Shown here: positions 1 to 10,895 of the stretch, piece after piece
How the letters are laid out: each line of letters starts with the position of its first letter
Numbering within the stretch: the stretch's first letter is position 1
Origin: Liquidambar formosana
Lineage: Eukaryota > Streptophyta > Magnoliopsida > Saxifragales > Altingiaceae
Assembly: GCA_039720395.1 (NCBI GenBank)
Contig: CM077828.1
Coordinates: 23,044,717 to 23,108,716, forward strand
Direction: 5' to 3'
DNA length: 64,000 nucleotides
The notes under the pieces: model-generated
The model's input: only the letters and a program-made list of their open reading frames with translations
The model's database searches: none
Told to the model about the DNA's origin: nothing
Translations under genes and position numbers: made by a program

Positions 1-421
1 TAAATACCCAGCCAGGTTTACAGAGAGAGTAGCTGTTCATGGAAAGATTGTTGGATGGGCACCTCAAGAAAAGGTGTTAGCTCACCCTTCTATTGCATGT
101 TTTCTAACCCATTGTGGATGGAATTCAACCATGGAGGGTCTAAGCAATGGTGTCCCCTTTCTATGTTGGCCTTACTTTGCAGACCAATTTCATAACAGGA
201 ATTACATTTGTGATATTTGGAAGATGGGTTTAGAATTGACTCTGGATGAAAATGGTATCATATCACGGCATCAAATAAAGGCAAAAACAGAAATGTTGCT
301 TTCAGATGATGGTATAAAATCAAATGCACTGAAGCTGAAGGAAATGGCTAAAAGGAGTGTTAGAGAAGGAGGATCTTCTATGACGAATTTTGAATACTTT
401 ATCGAAAAGATGAAATGTTAA
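1..421 (+). CDS. UDP-glycosyltransferase, C-terminal part (UGT83A-like)
   Basis: This is the 3' end of a family 1 glycosyltransferase, which transfers a sugar (usually glucose) from a UDP-sugar to a small acceptor in the cytosol. The frame is open from base 2 (first residues KYPARFTERVAVHGK) and ends at TAA 419-421, giving the last 139 residues. The plant PSPG donor-binding box runs from WAPQ (base 56) through THCGWNSTMEG to the final FADQ (about base 187). It is 44 residues long as usual and ends in Gln, which in this family generally goes with UDP-glucose. The residues after it (FHNRNYICDIWKMGLEL) resemble the UGT83A group. The acceptor-binding N-terminal half lies outside the window, so the substrate cannot be inferred. 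No frameshift is visible, and the gene looks intact as far as it goes. Confidence 0.93.
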   Translation, partial: KYPARFTERVAVHGKIVGWAPQEKVLAHPSIACFLTHCGWNSTMEGLSNGVPFLCWPYFADQFHNRNYICDIWKMGLELTLDENGIISRHQIKAKTEMLLSDDGIKSNALKLKEMAKRSVREGGSSMTNFEYFIEKMKC

Positions 422-2390
422 AACATTCTCTTTGAAATTTCACATTGTAAGATTGTTGAGTGGACATGGTGATGCAGAATGAGAATTTATAATGTGTGTG
501 GGGTTCTAAATCACCTTAATGGAGTTAATGCTACTCTGATTAAACATTTAAAGATAAAAACAAATCACTTCTCCAGCTCTTTTTCTTTTTTTTTTTTGTT
601 GGGGGGGGGCGGGGAGCTACAGTTTCTCCAGTGCAACAAGAAAATATGCAAAATTTTGCAAACACGTACTGCTTCCTGAAGTTAATACGAATTAATGCTG
701 CCTTGATCAAGAATCTTTCTGCTTGGTTAACCGTCTCCTTTGGCTGCATTAAAGTCTTGTGCCAAAATCCCATTTGTGAGCTAGTGCCTAGGCTCAAAGT
801 TATTGGCAGGCCATTCTTAATGTTGTCTAGTGCAATCTCACCAATGAGCCTGTTATAGTTATATGGTTATACCTGAATGCATGTCAAGATGGCAACACAA
901 CATGCTGACATGAAACATGGCATACCTTAAAAGAAACTATTGAATGGGTGACCTTTCGGTTTTTAGTCTTGATCAGTTACTGCTGTAATGAAACCATAAA
1001 GCAAGCATGGGCATAACCTATTTGCATCATCATTACTCTTCCAAGCAATTCTAATATTAGAGTTGTATGTCACTAGGCATCATCACTACATGACAATGAA
1101 ATCATATATAGGTGTAAAATTGAACTTCAATGTTACACTAATGATTAAATGAAGTTCACATTTTCAGTCTAGTCATGGCATAAAGGAAAGGAATGAGGTA
1201 GTTACCCAAACAACGCAAAAACTTGTCCATTGTGATTTTATTGGTTCACTTAACCTTAGAGTGCCGAATGCAGGTAGTTGGGACTAAGGTTTTGTTGAGA
1301 TGAATTGAGTGAGTTAGCCTTAGAATGCCTATGAAACCTAATTTCCTTGAAGGGTAGAGCAAAGAGTATACACAAGGCTCTATTTTCTTAAAAACAAATA
1401 TAGAATAGCATATTGAACAAAAGCAGAACATATACAGATCCACAACCTCTTTTTAAGACATTGCCATATTCATATGCGGAGACGTACAATGATCTACTCT
1501 TGTGTTAGTACCACCACCAACTACCACATGGTCTCCCAAAAAAACCTTATAACTATGTCAGTCGGAAAGTGATGAAAATGAAAGGGCAAGTTTTGGAAAT
1601 ATAGAAGGTGTTTTGGGAATATAGCAGGTGAGGAATGTCCCCATTCAAAAGTATGTATGTGTATCTTCATGGTATATAAAACACAAATAGAGCAATCAAA
1701 TTCCAAGGGACAACCAAACAGGCCTATAAGACTAACCACCACCCTAACTGCCCTCCAATCATTAATTGCCATATCAGCAAATTCCTCGCATCAATCAGAG
1801 AATATAATATTCTATATCCACCAGATCAACAAAAGGGAAAATGCTAAAGACAACGGATAAGTTCACTCACTCATCTTACCGACGACATGACACTGGCAAA
1901 TTAGGTTAATAGATGATAAGCTAAGTCTTTCTTTTTCTTTTTTCATTTTTTTTTTTTTGGTTTTTTTGGTTTTTTTGTTTTTTTTTTTTATTTTGGGAAC
2001 TTGAATAAGTATTGTGAAATCCACTTCAACTAGAGAATGAATCCAATATACCTAGCAGCACTTTAATAAAAAATGTTTCGGGTATTCCTAGCAGCACTCT
2101 AGGTTAAAATTATGTTTTCCAAAACATTGACATACTTTCTTGCATGCAAAGAAGCAAGTTACCAAATATTACAAGCACAATTTTGGAGTAACAGAACAGT
2201 ATGATAAATACCAAGAAAAATAATAAATAAATAAAAGTAATGCTAAGAATAATTGTGAGTACCTGTGTGTAAATTTGGAGCTTAGTAAGAGACAGATGAA
2301 TAGATATGGTGAGTGGTGACTATGAGCTGGTAGTCTTGGGACAGGGGATAGGAAACCCTAGAATTTAAATAAAGGGACGTTGATCAGGCT
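422..2390. other. Spacer downstream of the UGT gene
   Basis: No gene is supported here. The stretch is AT-rich and holds a poly-T tract followed by a poly-G tract (about 581-613) and a long T-rich run (about 1928-1994). Short open frames lack any recognisable domain or codon pattern. Confidence 0.6.
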
Positions 2391-2945
2391 CTCACGGGTC
2401 ATCCTCCTCCGTTTTGCTGCTTCTTCCTCTTCTTCTTCTCAAATGTGGGTATCCAAGGCCTACTTCTGCTGAGGTTGGCTGAAACGGTGGAGTCTGTTGT
2501 TGTTTAGAGAAGAGGGAGGAAGGAACCGAATCCCGCGGCGAAAGACGGTGTCGATAGAGAGGCGAAAGCCAGTGTGGACGACGGTGTGCCGGAGGATGGG
2601 GTTCCGACGAAGGCGGAGAAAGAGGCCTGAGCTCCCAACCGATGGAGTGCCTTATGGAAGAGGGAAAAAAAAGTTTAAAAATAAAAAATGAAAGAGCTGT
2701 TAGCTTTCGGACGAAGTGAGCTGAAAACCGGTGCCGGAGGAAGGGTGGAGGATGGTGTGCCGAAGGCCAGGGGGGATGGGGTTCGACGGAGGCGGAGGAA
2801 GAGACCTGAGCTCCCAACAACGGAGCGCCTCAAAAATTAAAAAGGAAAGCGCTGTTACTAAAAGCGCTTTCGTCCTCAAGAATAAAGCGTTTTTATCAAA
2901 TGCGCTTTCGGTTATACTAAAAGGGTGTTACTAAAGACGCTTTCA
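2391..2945. repeat. GC-richer block with a tandem duplication and AGCGCT motifs
   Basis: Two imperfect copies of a roughly 70 bp segment, starting GTGTGCCG and running through CTGAGCTCCCAAC, lie at about 2584-2652 and 2755-2829. A cluster of AGCGCTTT-type words with ACTAAA spacers follows (about 2845-2945). The block is clearly richer in GC than its surroundings and looks like a degraded transposon end or island. A 142-codon open frame on the minus strand across the block is a low-complexity Pro/Ser/His reading and is not believed. Confidence 0.5.
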
Positions 2946-3500
2946 TTAAATTTTTTTTTTATTTTTTGGGTGCATATGTTAGAGGTAATGTAAACTACTT
3001 TGTTTTTTTAGAAAAAGATATATAGAGTAATAATAAGTAAGGTAAATTATAAGAAATGTTCAGTCTCTTAATGACTCCTAAAAAAAAAAATGTTTATAAT
3101 GTCTCTTAAATAGTTTACACATTTATTAATTAGCATCACCATTAATCAACATTCATAAAATTAAGGGGAAATTAGCAGGAGGTACATGATTTGGGGTTTG
3201 TTCCAGTCTCAAGTCAACCATTAAAACTCTTTTGGCGTGAAGTCCACTGCACAGCCCAAATGGCAACGTTTTTGAGACAGCTACTAAATATCTAGCTGTG
3301 AATACCAGCATTGTCTTTCTAAACATATATGTCAAGGCTTTAAATGGAAAACCTAGCCACGATTTCTGAAATCAAACCCATCCCGTTCAGATTCCTATAA
3401 TGGTTCCCATTTTTGAGATATTGCCACATGTGTTTTGCCCCCCTTTGAAAATTGAATTTCATGGTCATCTTCACTTTGCGTAGGCACGTTGTGAAGGAAC
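2946..3500. other. Spacer, nothing recognised
   Basis: AT-rich spacer with poly-A and poly-T runs. No domain-bearing open frame and no convincing repeat structure were seen. Confidence 0.5.
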
Positions 3501-3529
3501 CCTATTTTTAGTTACACAAAAAGCAAAAA

Positions 3530-4025
3530 ATGGGTCCAAAATGAAAGAATCATCTATTTTCCAATTCCAATTAGTTACATGGAAACGCAATGTAACTAAT
3601 AATGCATGAAATTTCATAACCCACATCAACAATGTCAAAATCCCCAAATTGGAATTCAAATAAATCAAAACAAACCCTTATGTTTAGTTACATGAATAGC
3701 AAAAAAATGAGTTCAAATCGAAAGGGACTCTCCTATCTCCACTTCCAATTAGTTACACGAATGCTCAATGTAACTAATTATGCAAGAAATTTAAGTAACC
3801 CCATTAACAAAGTCAAAATCCCCAAATCAGAAATCAAATAAAAACCTTAAGTTTAGTTACACGAATAGCAAAAATCCACTTCCAATTAGTTACACGAATG
3901 CCCAATGTAACTAATTATGCAAGAAATTTCAGAAACCCTATTAACAAGGTTAAAATCCCCAAATCAGAAATCAAATAAAAACATTAGGTTTAGTTACACG
4001 AACAGCAAAAATCCATTCAAAAGGA
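3530..4025. repeat. Imperfect tandem repeat with TTAGTTACA words
   Basis: At least three diverged units recur. Each contains TTAGTTACACGAATG, then CAATGTAACTAATTATGCA, then AAAATCCCCAAATCAGAA, and then another TTAGTTACACGAATAGCAAA. Equivalent TTAGTTAC starts lie at about 3571, 3749 and 3886, so the unit length varies (about 178 then 137 bp). Small open frames here are simply readings of the repeat. Confidence 0.75.
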
Positions 4026-6274
4026 ACGAACTCTCCAATAATCCAACACAATCACATAAGGGAAACGAAATCTTACATTTTTTTGCCATTTTTCACTGAT
4101 TGTTTAGTGTGGGAAAATCCTCCGCATCAACGAAGCTCGAGTAGTTACACAACCCACATCTTCGTCGATTTCGGCTGATCTTCTCTCTCGACAATGACGT
4201 GTAGAAGACGGGATTTTGGCTGCTCTTCTCTCCATCAATTTCGGTTGATCTTCTCTCTGTCGAACAATTCTCCGTCGAATGCAACAGGATCTATGTTCGC
4301 AATAAGCGCACGCATGTTTGACACGATCGTGTGTACCTAAGGCTATAAATGTGTTTTCCTTAAATGTGTTGTTTAGAGGGGCGTTTTGGTCTTATCGTGA
4401 TTGTGTATACCTAAGGCTGGAAAAGACTTTTGGGGTGTACCTATAGCGGCAATAGTTCACCCATGTGGACTGGAGCCCAAATGCCCCTAAAATTAACTGT
4501 GATCGATCACATGATGTTTTTTCATCTATTTGATGACACTATGGAACGAAAAACAAGGGTCTAATCTACCTAAATGCACAACTAAAATTAAAAATACAAT
4601 GAACTTGTCTTCAATTAGCAAATAAGAATGTGCTTACTTGCAAGTTGGTAAATTCTCCTTGTGGTTGTACAAGATTTTTTTGATCAAATTTTGCTGTTCT
4701 TATGTTTTGGAGTGTGGGAGAGGGACTTCCCTGTAACTGTGACACAGTCACGTGGTGTCACGGGTCAATAAAAATCAAGTCAAGTGGGATTGTAGGGTCA
4801 AAAAGTATTCTAATTAACAATTTCACTTTGCTTGACTCTCATTAGCCTATGACACCACATCAGTCATATCATAGTTACATACAAGTTTTTCTCGTGAGAG
4901 AGGTCCATCCATGTTGGTTTTTTTTTTTTTCCACCCCCAAATCCAAAACCTAGACGAGAAAAAGATTGAAAATGAGAGAATACAATTTAATAGGAATGAG
5001 ATACACCAAATTACAATAATTGAAACTCCTTATAACATATAATCTAAATTAGAAATGGGAGCTATAACTGATAAATTTAGGTTGTGGGCAGCATTGTTTG
5101 ATGCCATTGTATTTTTAAGAATGGCTAAGACCATCCCCAACACGGGCTCGGATCCCCTCCAGTCTAACACCCTCCAGTTCTCTCCAGTATGTGGTTGGCG
5201 AAGAGACACAGCTGATCTAATGGCTGCAATCGTGCCACAGCATCTAACTCTTACTGACGCCTTAAATGTCAAACGAATTCCGTCAATATGTGTAAAAGTC
5301 ATTCCATTTATGAAAGTCCAGACTCCAGAGTCATGAGATTGAAGCCATGCATTATGCATCTTAAGATAATAGTAAGGATGCGAAGTCCTCACAAAAATCA
5401 GAATATATATGAAATATATATGACATTGCTGCCATGCGAGATGGTCCGCATGCTCTGCAAGGACTGGATGTTGCAGAACTGTGCTTGATAGTTACATAGA
5501 CGGATGTGAATGTTATATACGGCAGTGCGGACTGTCCCGCAGGTGAGTAACACTCTCTCCTTTATATACATTTTAAATATTTTTCAAAGAACCATATGAG
5601 AAAATTTGAGCCTTTCGAACCAAAATAAATAAATAGTAAATAAACCATGAAATAATAACAACAAAAAGAATGGAGGGGTGGCTGTAATTAACTACTAGCC
5701 TTATTTGTCTCTCGACATAAATAAAAAAATAAAAAATAAAAAAGAAATGGGAGAAATTATTGCTATGCTACTAAATTTCTGCAGGGGCAAGGCTTCCAAG
5801 GTCTTCAATTCATACGAAAAATACAAATATGAACAAATATATTGGAATGTCGACAGCTCCATCGGCCTTTATTCTTCAAACTGGAAATTTATGCCTATAA
5901 GAATAAACAAATAAATGAATGAGTGACAACTCTAAAGCCAGCTATTGTAATCCACCCCTCTTATAAGTCTTCCCAATACCCATTTCTTACTCTGCAGGCA
6001 ATATTAAAAAAAAAAAAAAAAATTGTTAGTATATATGCAGTTAATTTTCGATAGTAAATAAAAAAAATGCGTCCGGTGTGGACGCCACCATACCTCCAAA
6101 CAAAGCAGGGCCAATAATCCTCCTTTACCTTACAAAAATATACACATGATTAGCACGCTTGCTGTATTTGATGATTGCATGCTTAATCAAGTGACCTTTT
6201 TTCTGATGTGACAACGGATTATTGGGACATCGCGTGGAGATCGGATGGCATGACTTCCACAGCAAAATGTGGAC
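4026..6274. other. Spacer between tandem repeat and NAC gene
   Basis: No gene is supported. A 120-codon open frame on the minus strand (5030-5392) and its opposite-strand shadow have no recognisable domain and sit in a moderately GC-rich patch (about 5120-5340) that may be an old repeat. The region downstream of the NAC stop codon (about 5940-6270) would hold its 3' UTR. Confidence 0.45.
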
Positions 6275-7090
6275 TCAATTAACTATAAAACAAACCTTTG
6301 AGTCTTGCTTGGTGTTGCACTCGACATGTATCCGATACTCTTCCATCTTCCAATGTGTTTTTTTGGCTTTTGGAAGGGTTCCTCTAAAGTAAGAATAGTA
6401 GGTCTTGGAGGCAAAGACATTTCCATCCAAGTTATAGATGAGATTTTCCTCCCCACTTGATTTCCAAAACCCTATCCCATTGCCAACCATTCGAATGGGT
6501 TTTTCAAAATTTTCGTCTTGGTGAATAAAGAAAAACCATTCCCTTTCCTCACATGAGGTGGTCTCTGCAATCAAGCAAGAAGAATATTAGTCGAGCTAGT
6601 CAACTACAGTAGAAATGAAAATCTTAAAAACCACATATTCAAGTAGTGAAACGAGCATGTGTACTCATTTTCGATGCCATGGAAGCATGATAGCACCGTC
6701 TTTAATTAGGATGAGCAAGGATTAGTGAGGCTAAAGATTTGGGCTTTATAGGAAAAGAGGCCATAGTTTACCAATTAATATAGATATTAGATCTTAGAAT
6801 TCTGAGATCCATCGAAGAAAATGAATGATGGAAAAAACAAGCTCATGGATGGAAAATGGGAAATGGTAAAGTAAAAAACAATGATAGGAAACCATTACGG
6901 TACCTAGACACTTAGGAGGAGGCTTGCTATAAAGCTTAGTTGCATCAATGTCTTCAATAACACAAGGTGGAAGAGGCTTATAAGAGACTTTGTTCATGAG
7001 ATAATGAGTGACCAACTCTTCTTCTGTGGGTACAAATCTATACCCAACTGGGAATTTTGTGATCATGTGGCCATATTGTTTGTCAGCCAT
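6275..7090 (-). CDS. Short NAC-domain protein, two exons
   Basis: This encodes a plant-specific NAC-family protein, normally a nuclear transcription factor. Exon 1 is 7090-6904 and exon 2 is 6564-6275, joined in phase 1 (CTA G/AG ACC); the product is 158 residues. The start is the ATG at 7090 (MADKQYGHM); the open frame upstream has no earlier ATG. NAC subdomain A is visible as FPVGYRFVPTEEELVTHYL (about residues 13-31), subdomain C as EEREWFFF, and subdomain D as GFWKSSGEEN followed by THWKMEEYRI. The frame stops (FIVN) just where subdomain E ends. Typical NAC proteins have 250-400 residues with a long activation tail, so this one is almost a bare domain. The usual WKATGKDR-like DNA-contact motif is replaced by the acidic WKSSGEEN. 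A GTTTGT near 6293 could be a donor for a missed third exon, but I see no convincing continuation. Confidence 0.82.
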
Positions 7091-7135
7091 GGAGAAATGA
7101 TCCTTGTTCAAGTCTAAAATTCAATGCTTGGGAGA

Positions 7136-7148
7136 ATGATATATATAG
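7136..7148 (-). promoter_or_regulatory. Possible TATA box of the NAC gene
   Basis: On the minus strand the sequence CTATATATCAT lies about 50 bp upstream of the NAC start codon. If used, it would give a very short leader, consistent with the ATG at 7090 being the first available start. Confidence 0.35.
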
Positions 7149-7863
7149 AGAGAAAGAGAAGCCCACGTATGTAAACAAATTTGGGAGAAGATGAAGCAAT
7201 GAAAAGTGGAGAGTTGAATCCTAGTAGAACTTGAAGACAAAAGCAAGGACCTTTTCAAATGGGACTTGTGTTATGAAACCAACACTTGTGACATTTCTTA
7301 TAAGAATGTTGGATGTTTTTTTTTTTTCCTTTTTCACCGGGAGATGTTGGATGTGTTTTTTTTTCCTTTGGAAATAACGAGGAGATGTTGGATGGTTGAC
7401 TTTGTTATGGAAATTGGAAAAGGAATATTATTTTGTGTGACATACTGTCTTGACCTTAAGCATCAGTCCAGAGTTGGACTCTTGCATGCTAACCCCTTAA
7501 GCTCACCCAAACAAGGTTTTTATGGTTTTCATAAGTGTTGGTCTTATTTAGTCAATATGGGTTGTAGGGTCTTACATATATAGGTATGGGATTAGCCCAA
7601 TTAATTTCCTTGTCATCCAAAAGAAAAATAAAAAAAATAAAAAATTAAGATCGGGATGGGGGTGTTGAAAACTTGAGAGGTTTTCCTAGAAGCTTCAAAA
7701 CTTCTATCTCCTATATATAGTTTTTATTTCTTTATTTATTTTAATTTTATGAGATTTCTTTTATATGTGTATTTAATTTGTTTGGGTTTTCGTGGGCTCT
7801 TATTCCCAATAGGTGTGTCTTTTGGTTTGAAATCAAACAACACGTATTTAAATAATAGATACC
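7149..7863. other. Spacer upstream of NAC gene
   Basis: AT-rich region holding the presumed NAC promoter and, further out, nothing recognisable. The phrase GGGAGATGTTGGATG is loosely repeated near 7310-7390, with T-runs between. Confidence 0.45.
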
Positions 7864-8033
7864 TTTAGGTTTTAAAAACCGAGTTTGGATCCTCTGCTTG
7901 TACTTGGGTGTGCTTGGATTTCTAAGATTGTATACATCAGCATAGAGAAGCATCCAACGGCTCTAAAACAGTCTTAAAGCTAGATCCAAACACACCCAAG
8001 TACAAGAAGAGGATCCAAACTCAAAAACCTAAT
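7864..8033. mobile_element. Small fold-back MITE-like element
   Basis: An inverted repeat of 39 bp lies at 7881-7919 and 7984-8022, with two mismatches and a 64 bp loop. The arms begin GAGTTTGGATCCTC. The similarity extends weakly outwards (TTAGGTTTT on the left, AAAAACCTAA on the right). The structure fits a non-autonomous DNA transposon. I could not identify a clear target-site duplication, so the superfamily is unknown. Confidence 0.65.
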
Positions 8034-8968
8034 GTTGTATCTTTTCCCAAATAGACTTCTACAAGTCTATTTATTCTTAATGTTTCTGCCTGCAAACAGA
8101 AACAACTAGCATCTATATCTTTATCTCCTCCTTTGATTTCTCTCCATATGTTTCCTTATTGTCTATCTTCAAATATTATTGTTTTATTTTGGGCGATTGA
8201 TACATCTTGGCATTTGTTTGCTGTGAATGTGTGCCATGGACCAGACGCTTGTGAGAAGTCTGGGTTTATCTTGGAGTAGTATACAACTATAATAATCTGC
8301 ACTGAAGGGAGGCATAGGTTTTTTTAGGATAGCGAGTGTCGTGACTCACGATATTCTACACTTAACTTTATTCTATTTGTTTTGATAAATCCTGTTCTTA
8401 GGGTTTCATTGATTTAGATTATATTTGTTTGTAACAGAAATATTATTTTAAATAAAAACAATTTTTAATATTTAATTGTTCACATTTTTTCAAAACAGGG
8501 GATATAAAGTTTGTACATAATTTATTTTATAAGTTGATTTGTCAGATAGTGAATAGAAATTGGTCACATTAGTTTATTTTGGATACCACGCGATGTGGTA
8601 GCTTAACAATTTTGTCCAAATTTGGGTGCAAAAGTTGTGTTTCCTAATCCTAACCCCCAACATTAATAATCTGAAATCTCATTTTTATAGTTAGCAAAAT
8701 TTGCAGTTTGAAAAATTATGGTGCATCAATCAAACTATTAGGATGGTGCAGCAAGCTAGAGATGCTCAGATTTTATAAATTGATGGGTAAATTAATGTTA
8801 AGCTGGATTGGCATTTGATAGCAAGCTCTAGTAAGAACACCGCAATGTGGTTTTCTTCTACTAGCATTGGCCGTTGTAGCATGGGATATTAGCCTAGAAA
8901 TTAAATATATCAGTCATGTTTTCATGGTGACCTTTTCATAAGTACGGTAGACAATTTCAAGGGGTGAT
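8034..8968. other. Spacer, nothing recognised
   Basis: AT-rich sequence without domain-bearing open frames, tRNA boxes or clear repeats. Confidence 0.5.
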
Positions 8969-9267
8969 CACATTTAGGCCTGGCAAATTAGACCCAAACC
9001 CACCAACCCGCCCAAACCCACCCACAATAAATGGGTTACGATAATGATATATTATTAAATGAGTTGTTATTGGGTTACCCAAATCCAACCCAATTATAAT
9101 TGGGCGATTCCGGGTTTACAAGCAGACCCATCGAACCCATTTAGAAAAATAAGAAGGAAGCAAAAAAAAAAAGGAAAAAAAAGCGTTCCTTTCAAAACCC
9201 ACAAAACACGAAATTATCAAACCCACCAAACCCGAATTATCAGGTAGTATCGATGAGAAGCTCAAAT

Positions 9268-9965
9268 TCAACGAGGATTTCGACAATGCCGACGAGCATG
9301 GAAGGCTCCGATTAACGACGATGATGGGTTCCGACGAGCATGGGTTTTGATTAACGACAGTGATAATTGATGATGAGGATTCCGACGGTGCCGACGAGCA
9401 TGGAAAGCTCCGATTGATGACGATGATGGGTTCCGATGAGCATGGGTTTCGATTGACGATAGTGATGATGGGTTTCGATTGACTATGGGGATTCCGATGG
9501 TGCCAACGAGCATGGAAAGCTCCGATTTTCTTTGAGGGTTTCGAGTCCATTAACGACTATGGATACCGACGAGCATGGAAAGCTCCGATTGATGATGATG
9601 ATGGGTTCCGACGAGCATGGGTTTCAATAGATGAAGATGATGGGTTCCGATTGACGACGAGGATTCCGATGGTGCTGACAAGCATGGAAAGCTCCGATTT
9701 TCTTTGAGGGTTTCAAGTCCATTGACGACGATGGGTTCCGACGAGCATGGAAAGCTCCGATTGCTATCTATCTTCGTCTGCACCACCGTCGTCTCGTCAT
9801 GAATGATGGAGCATTTGAGACGGAAATCGAAATCAAAATGCTAGTTCTCAATTTGAGAGAAAGGAGGAGGAAATGTAGTGTGCTTGGAAATGGTGCAAAC
9901 GAAGAGGGGTTTGAGTCCATTGATGGCGATGGGTTCCGACGAGCATGGAAAGCTCCAATTGCTAT
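9268..9965. repeat. Minisatellite inside the hAT-like element
   Basis: Many imperfect units built from TTCCGACGAGCATGG followed by AAAGCTCCGATTGATGA or GGTTTCGATTGACGA recur, with spacing of roughly 35-80 bp. On the minus strand this gives repetitive Ser/Cys-rich readings with PCSSEP and PCSSAP words. The unit recurs once more near 9936-9960, beyond a short unrelated patch. Confidence 0.8.
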
Positions 9966-10199
9966 CTCACTGACATTGCTTTCTCTCTCTCTCTCTCTCT
10001 ATGATTAGTTTGAAGATTTAATTGGGTTGGTTTTGGGTAACCCATTAACAACCCACTTTAAAATTTTATAAACCCAAACCCATTTATCGCGGGTGGGTTT
10101 GAGCGGGTTTATGGGTTTGGGTTAAGATTGCTGGGTTTAGTTTGAGGGATGGAATGGAATCCTCATTCCCTTGATAAAAAAAAGTGGAGTATTTGGTTA

Positions 10200-10740
10200 A
10201 TAAAGAAGAATGGCTTAGTAGAGAGAATTTTTAGGATGATGAGAAAAAAAAAAAAAAAAGAGGAGAAGAAGAAGAAGAAGAAGAAAAAAAGAAAGAAAAA
10301 GACTAGGGCACAAAACGGGTCAAGTCGGAAAAACGGGTTGGGTTTAGATATGGGTTAGGTCATAATTAGGTCGGTTGTTACATGTTTTGTAACTTATAAG
10401 CTGATGAAATGGCTCAGTTGAGAGAATTTTTAGGATATTGAAAAAAAAAAACAAACAAACAAACTAGGGCACAAAACGGGTCGGGTCAGAAAAATGGGTC
10501 GGTTTAGATATGGGTTGAGTCATAATTGGATCGGTTGTCCATTTACTTTACTATTTGTGTACATGTTTTGTAACTTGTAAGTTGATGGAATGATTCAGCG
10601 AAGAAAATTTTTAGCATATTGAAAAAAAACAAACAAACAAACTAGGGCACAAACAGGTCGGATCAGGAAAACGGGTCGGGTCAGAAAATGAGTCGGGTTT
10701 GGATCTAGGTTGGATCATAATTGGGTCGGTTGCGGATTGG
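10200..10740. repeat. Subterminal tandem repeat, about 180-200 bp unit, three copies
   Basis: Three units start near 10209, 10407 and 10588 (TGGCTTAGTAGAGAGAATTT and its variants). Each continues through a poly-A or CAAA tract, then CTAGGGCACAAA, a CGGGTCGGGT-like stretch, and TCATAATTNGGTCGGTTG. The copies differ mainly in the A-rich part. Confidence 0.8.
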
Positions 10741-10895
10741 TTTTGGTTATGCACAGAAATTGGGTTGGGCATAACCCAACCCATTAATAACATAAATTAC
10801 ATGACCCATTAATGACCCAACCCAAACCCAACCCAACCCATTTATTCCTAACCCAAATCCGCGCCAATCCGCCCAAATTGCCAGGCCCACATTTT

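Larger units (their letters stand above)
8977..10887. mobile_element. Non-autonomous hAT-like DNA transposon, about 1.9 kb
   Basis: The ends are short inverted repeats: GGCCTGGCAAATT on the left and, read inward from the right, GGCCTGGCAATTT (12 of 13 match). Directly outside are CACATTTA (8969-8976) and CACATTTT (10888-10895), an 8 bp duplication with one mismatch, as expected for the hAT superfamily. Subterminal DNA is full of AACCCA/TGGGTT words on both sides, common in this kind of element. The interior carries two blocks of tandem repeats and no transposase. The open frames inside (for example 9116-9550 minus) only translate the minisatellite. Confidence 0.72.

Noticed and set aside
2392..2820. 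142-codon open frame on the minus strand, Pro/Ser/His-rich
   Set aside because: It lies across a tandem duplication, has low complexity and no domain, and the opposite strand is equally open.
5030..5392. 120-codon open frame on the minus strand overlapping a 93-codon plus-strand frame
   Set aside because: Both strands are open in a short GC-richer patch; no recognisable family, no splice context and no conserved motif.
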